Of a stretch of DNA of 64,000 bases, positions 22,656-31,365 are shown piece after piece. Below the pieces are notes generated by a model. It ran no database searches. It was not told the origin of the DNA and worked only from the letters and a program-made list of their open reading frames with translations. The translations under genes were made by a program, and so were the position numbers. Within the stretch, counting starts at the first letter, position 1; each line of letters opens with the position of its first letter. This stretch comes from JBDHWG01 sp039810085 (GTDB lineage Bacteria; Chloroflexota; Anaerolineae; Epilineales; JAHCIE01): contig JBDHWG010000008.1 of the NCBI GenBank assembly GCA_039810085.1, positions 62,001-126,000 on the forward strand, read 5' to 3'.

Positions 22656-24353
22656 TCACGCGGGCGCGGCGGCTTGCGCCTTCTCGATCTTGGCCCAGGT
22701 ATCCTTTAGGCCGACGGTCTTGTTGAAGACGGGCTTGCCGCTGACCGAGTCAGGGTCAACGACGAAGTAGCCCAGGCGCTCGAACTGGTAGCGCGCGCCG
22801 GGCTGGGCGTCCTTCAGGCCCGGCTCGACGTAGGCGTTCGGTAGCACTTCCAGGGACGTGGGATTGAGGTTATCCAGGAAGTGCTCGCCCTCCTCCACAT
22901 CCTCCGGGAACGGCTCGGTAAACAGCCGGTCGTACAGGCGCACTTCGGTCGGGACAGCGTGTTGGGCCGACACCCAGTGGATCGTCGCCTTGACCTTGCG
23001 CCCGTCGGGGGCATCGCCGCCGCGCGTGGCCGGGTCGTAGGTGCAGCGCAACTCGACGACGGCGCCGTTCTCGTCCTTCACCACGTCGGTACACTTAATG
23101 AAGTACGCATAGCGCAAGCGCACCTCGCGGCCTGGTGTGAGGCGGTAGTACTTGGGCGGCGGAACCTCGCGGAAGTCGTCCTGCTCAATGTAGAGGACGC
23201 GGCTGAACGGGACTTTGCGCGTGCCGGCGTTTGGGTCCTCCGGGTTGTTGACGGCGTCCAGTTCCTCGACTTGGCCCTCGGGATAGTTCTCGATGACCAC
23301 GCGCAGCGGGTTGAGCACGCCCATGACACGCAGGGCATGCTTGTTGAGGTCCTCGCGCACGCAGTGCTCCAGTAGAGCCACGTCCACCGTGCTGTTGGTC
23401 TTGGCGACGCCGATGCGGGCGCAGAAGTCGCGGATGGCCTCGGGCGTGTAGCCCCGACGGCGCATGCCGGACAGGGTAGGCATGCGCGGGTCGTCCCAGC
23501 CGCGCACGTATCCGCCGCGCACGAGATGCATCAGCTTGCGCTTGCTCAGGACGGTGTAGGTCACGTTCAGGCGGGCGAATTCGATCTGGCGCGGGTGGTA
23601 AATCCCCAACTCGTCCAGGAACCAGTCGTACAGCGGGCGGTGGTCCTCATACTCCAGGGAGCACAGCGAGTGCGAGATGCCCTCAATGGAATCGCTCTGC
23701 CCGTGGGCGAAGTCGTACATCGGGTAGATGCACCACTTGTCGCCAGTGCGGTGGTGCGTCGCGTGGAGGATGCGGTACATGACCGGGTCGCGCATGTTGA
23801 AATTGCCCGACGCCATGTCGATCTTGGCGCGCAGGGTGCGCGAGCCGTCGGGGAACTCGCCCGCGCGCATGCGGGCGAACAGGTCCAAGTTCTCCTCGAC
23901 GCTGCGCTCGCGGTACGGGCTGTTCTTGCCCGGCTCGCTCGGCGTCCCGCGATACGCCTTGATCTCCTCGGCGCTCAGGTCGCAGACGTAGGCCCTGCCC
24001 TTCTTGATAAGGTCAATCGCCATGTCGTAGAGCTGCTCGAAGTAGTCCGAGGCGTAGTACTCGCGGTCTTCCCAGTCGTAGCCAAGCCAGTGAATGTCGT
24101 CCTTAATCTGATCGACGAACTCCTGCTCTTCCTTGACCGGGTTCGTATCGTCGTAGCGCAGATTGCACTTCCCGCCGAACTCCGACGCGATGTTGAAGTC
24201 CACGCTGATAGCCTTGGCGTGGCCGATGTGCAGATAGCCGTTCGGCTCCGGGGGGAAGCGGGTGTGGATTTTCTTGAAGCGGCCGCTCTTGAGGTCCTCG
24301 ATGACGGCGGCGCGAATAAAGTCAACCGGGGTGGTAGTTTCGTTTGCAGACAT
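22656..24353 (-). CDS. glnS: Glutaminyl-tRNA synthetase
   Basis: The 565-residue class I enzyme charges tRNA-Gln with glutamine. 'RFPPEPNGYLHIGHAKAI' holds the HIGH motif, 'LSKRKLMHLV' the KMSKS-like loop, and the C-terminal half is the beta-barrel anticodon-binding domain ('HWVSAQHAVPTEVRLYDRLF'). Its presence means this organism can charge tRNA-Gln directly rather than only through the amidotransferase route. The ATG at 24353 is used, with GGAG close upstream; a longer form to 24383 is possible. Confidence 0.95.
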   Translation of the reverse strand: MSANETTTPVDFIRAAVIEDLKSGRFKKIHTRFPPEPNGYLHIGHAKAISVDFNIASEFGGKCNLRYDDTNPVKEEQEFVDQIKDDIHWLGYDWEDREYYASDYFEQLYDMAIDLIKKGRAYVCDLSAEEIKAYRGTPSEPGKNSPYRERSVEENLDLFARMRAGEFPDGSRTLRAKIDMASGNFNMRDPVMYRILHATHHRTGDKWCIYPMYDFAHGQSDSIEGISHSLCSLEYEDHRPLYDWFLDELGIYHPRQIEFARLNVTYTVLSKRKLMHLVRGGYVRGWDDPRMPTLSGMRRRGYTPEAIRDFCARIGVAKTNSTVDVALLEHCVREDLNKHALRVMGVLNPLRVVIENYPEGQVEELDAVNNPEDPNAGTRKVPFSRVLYIEQDDFREVPPPKYYRLTPGREVRLRYAYFIKCTDVVKDENGAVVELRCTYDPATRGGDAPDGRKVKATIHWVSAQHAVPTEVRLYDRLFTEPFPEDVEEGEHFLDNLNPTSLEVLPNAYVEPGLKDAQPGARYQFERLGYFVVDPDSVSGKPVFNKTVGLKDTWAKIEKAQAAAPA

Positions 24354-24495
24354 GACTCCAGCTTTCTCCTGCATCACGATCATTGGCGGTTAGACGCTTC
24401 GAGAAGCCGTTTTCTTCACATCTGCGTCTGCCATTCTGCCAATATAGAGAAAGATGCTACTTGAGACGGGAGGCGGAGTCAAACATGGGCAAGGG

Positions 24496-26985
24496 TTACG
24501 GGCGGATCCAGCGTGGCTCGATAGTCTCGACCGGACGGTCGAACAGGCCGCCCTGCATGTCGATGCGGAAAAGCTGGGCGAAGTCCTCCGGCGCAAACGC
24601 TTTGCGCAGCCGGCCGGCGTAGGAGTTCATGAGCACCTGGGCGTAGTGCTCCACGTCGTAGTCGCGGCGGCTGTCCAGGTCACGCGGCGCCGTGCCGGAG
24701 TCATTGGGCAGGCTTTCCGTGAGGTCCAGCTCATCCTCGCCGCCCTCGTCATCCGTCTCCCATTCGCCCGCTGCCGCCGTCTCATCCGTCTCATCGGGCA
24801 GCCAGACGTAGGCCCCGCCGCTCGCGCGGTAGAAGCGCACCCGCTCGCCGCGCCGCCATTTGTTGCGGCCCGCCGCGACAAGCGCCTCGTACTGGGGTTC
24901 GCGCTGCCGCGCCCGCGTCTCGACGTACTCATCCGCCGCTTTCGAGAGGCGAACGCGGCTGGCGACATCGGCGGCCAGAAGCTCGCGGTCCCGCAATGCA
25001 TTGAGTGTCGCGATGTAGGCGTCACGCACGCCGACCACGTCGCCGCGCATCAGGCAGTGCAGCGCTGTGCGGAGGAATTGCTCACCGAACGGCTCCGAGC
25101 GGCTGGAGCGCATTGCCACGCCGCGCACGATGACCCGGCCATCGTAGGTCAGCAGAGCATAGTTCTTCACCTCGTGGCTGAACATCGCCTGGTAGCGCCC
25201 CTCGTATTCGAGTGTGATGCCCTGGGGCAACGTCGCGGCCACCTCGGCGACGACGGCACGCTCCTGCTCCTCCGTCCAATCTTCCGGTACGGCAAAGTAG
25301 ACGCCGTCGGTGTCCGCCTCGATGAGCGCCACGCCGCGCGCGCTCAGCCCCTGCATCACCTGGCCCAGGATCTCGCGCCCGCGCCGTGTCACCTCGTCGG
25401 CCGCGTGGGCATCGGCGAAGAGCGCCATCCTGCCCGCGCCCATGTAGCCGTAGGCCGAGTTGATGAGCAGCTTCATCGCGGCCTGCATGGCGCTATGATG
25501 CCCCGCTTCGAGGGAGCCGGGCGGCGCGGTGCGGGCAGCGGCTTTGTGCGCCAGGCGCAGCGTCGTCATGCGGTCCACGATGTGCAGCAGGATGCCCAGG
25601 TGGTCGCAGGCTGGGCCGATGCGGTAGACGCGCATGATGGACGGGTACAGCGAGGCGATGTCGGCCTTGACCACGTGCTCCGCCACGCCGATGTTCATCA
25701 GATGCAGCGCGCCGCCCTCGTGGCTGCCGCTGGCGCTAAGAGCATTCCCACGCGGCAGGGCAACACCGGCGTGGAAGTAGGCGCGCACGAGCATCGGCTC
25801 CAGGATGCCCATGGCCGGACCGGCCGACGCCAGGCGTCCATACGGGCGCGGAGCCATGCCGGCGAGGGCGAACGTCGCGCCCATGAGCCGCTGCGACAGC
25901 CCATCGACCTCCGCCACGTCGTCCAGGGCGTAGCGCCGGACCGCGGCCGGATCGTCGCGGTACGTGGCGAACACGTCGGCGCCGGCGATGTACGTGCGCT
26001 CCGGCGCGGCAATGCCGAAGTGACGCGCCACGTCCTTGAGACGGTGGCTCGGCAGGTCGCGGGCGACGAAGTCGTGGCGGCGCACGGCGTCGAGGGTGTC
26101 GATCAGCTCGCGGCCCGGCAGGGAGTAGCGTGTTTGCCGTCCGGTGCCCGGGTAGCGTCCTGGCTCGGTGTGGCGCTCCAGGCGACGCGGACCGGGCGCG
26201 CGGCCGAGGAGCAGGGGGATGTTGTGCGCGGCGGCGCGCGCTTCCAGGAAGGGCAGGTCGAAACCGAACAGGTTGTGGTTTTCGATAATGTCGGGGTCGC
26301 GCTCGTTGATGAGGGCGCACAGGTCGCGGATGAGGCGGGCTTCGTCGTTCGGCGTCGGCGCTTCGAGCACTTGCGCCAGCCCGCGACTGTCGCTCACCGC
26401 CGCCATGAAGATGCGGCCCCGCTGTGGGTCGAGGGCGGTCGTTTCGAAATCGAACTGCAGGCGGTGTACGTCGTCGTAGGCGAGGCCGCGGAAGTAAACG
26501 CGGCCGGTCAGCATAAGGTACTGCTCGACCGGGCCGACGCGGTAGTAGTCGTCCAGGTCGCCGAGGCTGGCGATGCGCTGGCCCAGGCGACGGGACGCGC
26601 CGTCCAGCAGCGCCCGCTCCAGCGCGCGCCCGCTGGCCGCCGTCAGGAGGTAGCGGTAGCAGGGCGCGGGGCCGTCTAGCTCGCGGTAGGTGATGGGCCT
26701 GGGGTTGGCGTCGTCATGGCGGCCAAGGGCGTCGCCCAGGTGCGCCAGGTCGTCGAGGTGCGCGGCGTAGAGCCAGGGGCGGAAGCGCTCGCGCTCGCAG
26801 ACCACCCGGGCGCCCTCGCGCCGCCAAACCAGCGCATGCCCCTCGCGGTCCGCCCAGACGGACACGATGCCCGTCGTCTCATCCCAGCCAAACAGCACAG
26901 CGGTAGACCTGACAGGTTTCCAAAAACCTGTCAGGTCTACCGCTGGCATGGTTTCTAGATCGTGGGGCACGTTCCGATTCGTCAT
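24496..26985 (-). CDS. Family-B DNA polymerase with 3'-5' exonuclease
   Basis: The 829-residue protein has all three exonuclease motifs ('LQFDFETTA', 'NHNLFGFDLPF', 'YALDDVAEV') and all polymerase motifs: A 'ADIASLYPSIM', B 'KLLINSAYGYMG', C 'EADTDGVYF'. It is therefore a complete replicative- or repair-type PolB, sparse in bacteria but known in Chloroflexota. The N-terminus is odd: codons ~14-29 are read out of a 46-base perfect palindrome that also occurs beside the RAYT remnant upstream. The ATG at 26949, just before the palindrome, is an alternative start. There is no clear Shine-Dalgarno at 26985. Confidence 0.9.
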   Translation of the reverse strand: MTNRNVPHDLETMPAVDLTGFWKPVRSTAVLFGWDETTGIVSVWADREGHALVWRREGARVVCERERFRPWLYAAHLDDLAHLGDALGRHDDANPRPITYRELDGPAPCYRYLLTAASGRALERALLDGASRRLGQRIASLGDLDDYYRVGPVEQYLMLTGRVYFRGLAYDDVHRLQFDFETTALDPQRGRIFMAAVSDSRGLAQVLEAPTPNDEARLIRDLCALINERDPDIIENHNLFGFDLPFLEARAAAHNIPLLLGRAPGPRRLERHTEPGRYPGTGRQTRYSLPGRELIDTLDAVRRHDFVARDLPSHRLKDVARHFGIAAPERTYIAGADVFATYRDDPAAVRRYALDDVAEVDGLSQRLMGATFALAGMAPRPYGRLASAGPAMGILEPMLVRAYFHAGVALPRGNALSASGSHEGGALHLMNIGVAEHVVKADIASLYPSIMRVYRIGPACDHLGILLHIVDRMTTLRLAHKAAARTAPPGSLEAGHHSAMQAAMKLLINSAYGYMGAGRMALFADAHAADEVTRRGREILGQVMQGLSARGVALIEADTDGVYFAVPEDWTEEQERAVVAEVAATLPQGITLEYEGRYQAMFSHEVKNYALLTYDGRVIVRGVAMRSSRSEPFGEQFLRTALHCLMRGDVVGVRDAYIATLNALRDRELLAADVASRVRLSKAADEYVETRARQREPQYEALVAAGRNKWRRGERVRFYRASGGAYVWLPDETDETAAAGEWETDDEGGEDELDLTESLPNDSGTAPRDLDSRRDYDVEHYAQVLMNSYAGRLRKAFAPEDFAQLFRIDMQGGLFDRPVETIEPRWIRP
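26899..26944. repeat. REP-like palindrome inside the 5' end of the polB gene
   Basis: Two 21-base arms (26899-26919 and 26924-26944, core AGACCTGACAGGTTT) are perfectly complementary around a 4-base loop. The core matches the palindrome at 27368-27404. It keeps the polB frame open, encoding roughly 'PAVDLTGFWKPVRST'. Confidence 0.9.
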
Positions 26986-26990
26986 AGGTT

Positions 26991-27036
26991 AAATTCTGGC
27001 ATCGAACACATAGTTTAGCAACAGGTGCAGGTTTAT
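26991..27036. repeat. Imperfect direct repeat, copy 1
   Basis: ATTCTggCATCGAAC, followed by ATaGTtTAGCAAC and GGTTTAT, recurs with few changes at 27430-27478. The two copies bracket the RAYT remnant and may be the flank of a duplicated or partly deleted element. Confidence 0.6.
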
Positions 27037-27037
27037 C

Positions 27038-27350
27038 TCAATTGCTGTCCTCAAGCAAGACGGGCTGCAAGCGCTTATCATCTACAGTCTGGTCGTGGAT
27101 CGCGTTCGCGTTCGCTAGTCCTCCCAGCCAGTCCAGCACCACATCACGTCTGAGGCGTGTGGGCTGGACAGAGTGTAGGGTCTGATACGACGAAAAGGGC
27201 CAGGCGCGGAAGTCATCCACCAAACCATGGCGCGTAGAGCTTGAGGAAGTAGCGATAGTTGCGGTCTTCGAAGAACAGGTGCTGGCAGTTGATGCCGCGA
27301 TTGAAGATATGGTAGAAGCAGTTGGATTGCAGAGGAGACGGGTTAGTCAT
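27038..27350 (-). pseudogene. Decayed REP-associated tyrosine transposase (RAYT/Y1-Tnp family)
   Basis: From the ATG at 27350 the translation reads like the N-terminus of a RAYT protein: 'NCFYHIFNRGINCQHLFFEDRNYRYFLKLYA'. Then the frame breaks, and at ~27232 a second frame gives the family C-terminus 'HGLVDDFRAWPFSSYQTL...PTRLRRDVVLDWLGG' ending at 27038. The central half, including the HUH nuclease motif and catalytic Tyr region, is missing, so an internal deletion with a frameshift has inactivated it. In this family the transposase mobilises REP palindromes; here matching palindromes lie on both sides (27368-27404 and 26899-26944). Confidence 0.8.
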
Positions 27351-27367
27351 ATTGTGTCTCCGTATCT

Positions 27368-27404
27368 ATAGACCTGACAGGTTTTCAAAACCTGTCAGGT
27401 CTAT
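27368..27404. repeat. REP-like palindrome upstream of the RAYT remnant
   Basis: 18-base perfect arms (ATAGACCTGACAGGTTTT and its complement) flank a single C. The core is the same as in the palindrome inside polB. Confidence 0.9.
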
Positions 27405-27429
27405 GTTTCAGCATCATCTCTCATGCCAA

Positions 27430-27478
27430 GATTCTACCATCGAACGGATGGTCTAGCAACTCGGCTGATCCGGTTTAT
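27430..27478. repeat. Imperfect direct repeat, copy 2
   Basis: This is the partner of 26991-27036 (ATTCTaCCATCGAAC, then ATgGTcTAGCAAC and GGTTTAT) on the other side of the RAYT remnant. Confidence 0.6.
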
Positions 27479-27544
27479 GTTTCAGGTATACCAGGGCCGA
27501 TTTACTTTGCCAATATGGGGGCTTTTTGAACATTGCATGAAGGG

Positions 27545-27682
27545 ATGTATGATTCAAATGGTCATCATGAGATAGCTGAACGCTTGCGGACGACCTTGAT
27601 GCTTCTAGCGGAAGATGCGTTTGACCCTGAATTGAAGACCAGACCGTTGGTACGCACGATGAAGTGTATTGACATCTGTTGA
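27545..27682 (+). CDS. Possible 45-residue ORF, unknown or gene remnant
   Basis: ATG at 27545 opens a 45-codon frame with a helical 'HHEIAERLRTTLMLLAEDAFDPELKTRPLVRTM' stretch. No ribosome site is evident and no family is recognised. It may be the tail of a gene lost when the neighbouring element arrived. Otherwise the 27405-27715 stretch holds nothing I can identify. Confidence 0.25.
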   Translation: MYDSNGHHEIAERLRTTLMLLAEDAFDPELKTRPLVRTMKCIDIC

Positions 27683-27715
27683 AGGGCCAACTCTCCTATA
27701 GCCAGGGGACAAACC

Positions 27716-28279
27716 ATGACCATCCTCTATGTCCTACTAACCCTCGCCTTTATTGCGTTCATCGTGGAGGAGTTTGTCCTCATCAAGCCGGTCTCGACAA
27801 TTGCCAAGTCGGACCCACTCAGCAGGCGTCTTGAACTCGCGGCGCTGTGGGTTCCTGCCATCGGCCTGGGTCTGACGGGCGGGACGGCTTACTTCTTCGG
27901 CGGCGTCCGCGTCGATGGTCTTGTCAATGCGGTGGGGCTGGCGCTGTGCGTTGTTGGGCTAAGCATACGCTACTGGTCGCGGCGCACGCTGGGGCGCTTC
28001 TTCACCATCGGCGTTGTCGCGCAAGAAGGACACAGGGTTGTTCAGTCAGGGCCGTACAAGCACGTGCGGCACCCCGGCTATCTGGGGTTCCTCCTGTTCT
28101 TCCTGGGGCTGCCACTGATGATTGGCAGTTGGTTTGGCCTGTTCGTCCTGACCTTGCCAACTTCCGTCGTGTATGTATGGCTGATTACAATCGAAGACGC
28201 CGAGCTTGCGACGATGCTTGGGAGAGAGTATCAAGACTATCAGAAGCGTTCGGCGAGGCTCATCCCGGGTATTTGGTAA
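27716..28279 (+). CDS. ICMT-family membrane methyltransferase (isoprenylcysteine carboxyl methyltransferase-like)
   Basis: The 187-residue protein has four to five hydrophobic segments and the C-terminal signature of the family: 'RRTLGRFFTIGV', 'GPYKHVRHPGYLGFLL', then 'IEDAELATMLGREYQDYQKRSARLIPGIW'. Its 'RHPxY' and 'E..L...G..Y..Y' motifs line the SAM site. Bacterial homologues methylate varied small or lipid substrates; the substrate here is unknown. AGGGGAC precedes the ATG. It converges with the cyclase/ATPase gene, with eight bases between stops. Confidence 0.85.
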   Translation: MTILYVLLTLAFIAFIVEEFVLIKPVSTIAKSDPLSRRLELAALWVPAIGLGLTGGTAYFFGGVRVDGLVNAVGLALCVVGLSIRYWSRRTLGRFFTIGVVAQEGHRVVQSGPYKHVRHPGYLGFLLFFLGLPLMIGSWFGLFVLTLPTSVVYVWLITIEDAELATMLGREYQDYQKRSARLIPGIW

Positions 28280-28287
28280 GCCGGTTG

Positions 28288-31158
28288 TCAGTGCAAAGCA
28301 TGGGCAACCGCCTGGTCCAGTGTCATCGCGCGTCCCTCCAACCAGGCTCGCTCGAAGGTGGCCGGGTCAAGCTCGGCGCGCAGGGCGGCGACCTGGCGGT
28401 CGTACTCGACACGCTCGGCGGGCCACATCGTCGTGCCGCCGCTTTCGTGCAGCGCCTCGACCGCTCCCAGCAGCCGAGCCGCGCGCGTCGCATCCCCTGT
28501 CGTGCGGGCGACGGCGGCAAGGCCGTCCAACGCCTCCAGTATCCCGACGTTGTTGCCCGCCTCCTGGTGAAGTGACAGGCTTTGCCTCTGAAGCTCGTAG
28601 GCACGGGCAGTATCGCCGTGGGCCAGGGCGACGTAACCGAGGTTGTGCAGGAGAGCCGGAATGTCGCGCTTGAGACCAAGGTCGCGGCATAGCACGAGGC
28701 TCTCCTCGTAGTATGAGCCGGCGGCAGCATAATCGCCTCGGATGCGCGCAATGTCTCCGAGCGCAGCCAGGTTATAGGCTTCGCCGATTCGATAGCCGAG
28801 CGCGCGGGCCGCCACGAGAGATTTCTCATTGGCGATGCGCGCCGTCTCGTAATCCCCCTGGGCCATCGTCGCCCACCCCAAGGGGCCAAGGCTGCTCGAG
28901 ATGCCCCGGCGGTCGCCAACGGCCTCAAATAGCCTCACCGATTCTTGCGCGAGACCTGGCACGGCGTCGTACTCGCCCAGGAAAAGCGCCCGCGCGCCGA
29001 GCTGGTTGAGCACTTCGGCCAGCACCCAGCGGTCGCCGAGGGAACGCGCGAGCGCCAGGCTTTCCTCGGCAAGGAGCCGGGTGTCGTCCGGAGCGCCCTG
29101 CATGGCGATGGCTTGAGCCAGCCCGCTCAAGGTCAGGGCAAGATAGCGGCGATCATCCACGGCGCGGGCGTCGGCCACGCCTGCTTCGAGCGCCGAGCGC
29201 GCCGTCGTCCAGTCGCCCTGCCACGTCGCGAGAACACCCAGCCCGAAAAGCGCCTTAGCGCGCGCCTGGCTGGGTGGCACGGCCCGGCTGGAGGCCCAGG
29301 CCTGCTCGATCCAGCTGCACCCCTCACTCAGACGGCTGCCGAGCTGCCAGAACCAGCTGAGCGCACCAGTTAGACGGAGAGCTATCTCAGCCTCGCTCTT
29401 CTGGACAGCCCAGGCGATGGCCGTGCGCAGATTGTCATTGTCCGCTTCCAACCGCTTCGCCCACACAATCTGGTCATGGCCCTTGAGCCGCGGCTCAGCG
29501 TCCTCCACCCAGGCGAGGTAGTACTGGACATGGGCACGGCGTACGGCTTCGGCTTCGCCACTGGCGTCCAGCCGCTCGGCGGCGTACTCGCGCAGCGTTT
29601 CGAGCATCACAAAGCGCGGCTCACCGTCGGCCTGCTCTTGCTGCCGCAGCAGACTCTTGTCGACGAGCGAGGCGATGCCGTCCAGAACGTCGATGTCCAG
29701 GTCATCTGAGGCGTTGCAGACCGCTTCTGCTGCGTCGAGAGTGAAGCCGCCGATGAACACGGCGAGCCGATGGAAGAGTATCCGCTCGCTCGCGCTGAGG
29801 AGGTCATAGCTCCAGGTGATGGCGTCGCGCAAGGTTTGCTGGCGGGCAGGCAGATCGCGTGAACCGCCGGTCAGTACCTTCAGGCGGCGTGTCAACCGCT
29901 GGAGCAGTGTCTGCGGCGGGAAGAGCTTGATGCGGGCGGCGGCCAATTCGATGGCAAGGGGCAGACCGTCCAGCCGGTAGCAGATTTCGGCGACGGCGGC
30001 GGCATTGTCGTCGGTGACCTCGAAATCGGGCTTGACGTTGACAGCGCGCTGGACGAATAACTCGACGGCAGCGTACTGGGACAGCTCGGAGAGCTGCGGC
30101 AAACGCCGTGGATCTGGCACGGGCAGCGGCGGCACTGAGAATTCCTGCTCGCCGCGTAGGTGGAGAACGATGCGGCTGGTGACGAGGGCCTTGAGGCGCG
30201 GGGCAACTGCGAGCAGGTCGGCGACGAGCGGGGCAGCAGCCACGACCTGTTCCAGGTTATCGAAGACGAGTAGCATCTGCTTCTCGCGCAGGTAGTCCTT
30301 GAGGGTATCGAGAAGCGGCTGTGCTCCCTGGTCGCGCACGCCGAGGGCTTGCGCCACACTCGGCACGACGAGGCTTGGCGTCGTGATCGGAGCCAGGTCA
30401 ACGAAATAGACGCCGTCTTCAAATTGGTCCATTAAGTCGGCAGCCACCTGAAGCCCGAGACGGGTCTTGCCTGTCCCACCTGGCCCTGTGAGCGTGACAA
30501 GCCGCGCGTCGTCGCGCAGGAGCAGCTTCTTCACTACGGATAGCTCGGCCTCGCGGCCGATGAACGCTGTTGGTTGGGCGGGCAGGTTGTTGGGGCGGAC
30601 GTCGAGGGTCTTGAGTGGGGGAAAGTCGCCGGGTAGATCGGCGGCAACAATCTGATAGACGTGCTCGGGGCGGGTCAGGTCCTTCAAGCGCTGCTCGCCC
30701 AGGTCGCGGAGGGTGACACCCTCAGGCAAATGATCCCGCACCAGTTCGTAGGTTGGCAAGGAGAGCAGGATTTGTCCGCCGTGGCCGACCGCCATGAGAC
30801 GCGCGGTCCGATTCAGAGCGGGGCCGAAGTAGTCGCCGTCGCGCTCCTGGGCCGGGCCGGTGTGCAGCCCCATGCGTACGCGCAGTGGTCCGGTATCGTT
30901 CCACGTTGCCGCCACAAGCGCGTGTTGGGCGGCCAGGGCGGCGGCGAGGGCGTGGTCGGCGACGGCGAAGGCGGCGAAGAGACCATCGCCAGTGGTCTTG
31001 ACCACGTAGCCGCCGCGCTCCTCGACGGCTCCGTGGAGGATGGTATCGTGTTGGGCGACCGCACTTTGCATCGTGACGGGGTGTTGCTCCCAAAGCCGGG
31101 TGCTCCCTTCGATGTCGGTGAACAGGAAGGTTACAGTGCCGGTAGGGCGCTTAGCCAT
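28288..31158 (-). CDS. Class III nucleotidyl cyclase - NB-ARC-type ATPase - TPR protein
   Basis: The ~956-residue protein starts with a class III adenylate/guanylate cyclase domain (residues 1-180: 'TVTFLFTDIEGSTRLWE', 'KTTGDGLFAAF'). Next is a STAND-type NTPase (~215-500: Walker A 'LTGPGGTGKTRLGLQ', Walker B 'LLVFDNLEQV', and 'GLPLAIELAAARI'). From ~600 there are repeated TPR-like helices ('ALTLSGLAQAIAMQG', 'AYNLAALGDIARIRGDY'). No C-terminal LuxR helix-turn-helix is seen, so it is not a classical STAND transcription factor. GAGGAGG precedes the ATG at 31158. It is likely a cytoplasmic sensor whose cyclase output is gated by ATPase/TPR ligand binding. Confidence 0.85.
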   Translation of the reverse strand: MAKRPTGTVTFLFTDIEGSTRLWEQHPVTMQSAVAQHDTILHGAVEERGGYVVKTTGDGLFAAFAVADHALAAALAAQHALVAATWNDTGPLRVRMGLHTGPAQERDGDYFGPALNRTARLMAVGHGGQILLSLPTYELVRDHLPEGVTLRDLGEQRLKDLTRPEHVYQIVAADLPGDFPPLKTLDVRPNNLPAQPTAFIGREAELSVVKKLLLRDDARLVTLTGPGGTGKTRLGLQVAADLMDQFEDGVYFVDLAPITTPSLVVPSVAQALGVRDQGAQPLLDTLKDYLREKQMLLVFDNLEQVVAAAPLVADLLAVAPRLKALVTSRIVLHLRGEQEFSVPPLPVPDPRRLPQLSELSQYAAVELFVQRAVNVKPDFEVTDDNAAAVAEICYRLDGLPLAIELAAARIKLFPPQTLLQRLTRRLKVLTGGSRDLPARQQTLRDAITWSYDLLSASERILFHRLAVFIGGFTLDAAEAVCNASDDLDIDVLDGIASLVDKSLLRQQEQADGEPRFVMLETLREYAAERLDASGEAEAVRRAHVQYYLAWVEDAEPRLKGHDQIVWAKRLEADNDNLRTAIAWAVQKSEAEIALRLTGALSWFWQLGSRLSEGCSWIEQAWASSRAVPPSQARAKALFGLGVLATWQGDWTTARSALEAGVADARAVDDRRYLALTLSGLAQAIAMQGAPDDTRLLAEESLALARSLGDRWVLAEVLNQLGARALFLGEYDAVPGLAQESVRLFEAVGDRRGISSSLGPLGWATMAQGDYETARIANEKSLVAARALGYRIGEAYNLAALGDIARIRGDYAAAGSYYEESLVLCRDLGLKRDIPALLHNLGYVALAHGDTARAYELQRQSLSLHQEAGNNVGILEALDGLAAVARTTGDATRAARLLGAVEALHESGGTTMWPAERVEYDRQVAALRAELDPATFERAWLEGRAMTLDQAVAHALH

Positions 31159-31365
31159 GATTCGCCTCCTCAAGAACACTGAACGTAATTGTAGTCGCTG
31201 CCTTGTCAGTCGGCAACCACGTCCGTGTCCTGTCACGATTTTACACTCAATTTACATCTGGCCTGCCCCCCTTAACACATTCCGCATCTCGCGCTTCTAT
31301 ACTGTACCCTACGCCATGTGGTGGACCCGACAATTTACCGCAACGAGAACCGAAGGAAGGCAGAT

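Noticed and set aside
24454..26679. Very long open frame on the plus strand opposite the polymerase
   Set aside because: It is antisense to a gene with all PolB motifs, has no recognisable domain, and has the Arg/Ala/Val/His-rich composition typical of antisense frames in GC-rich DNA.
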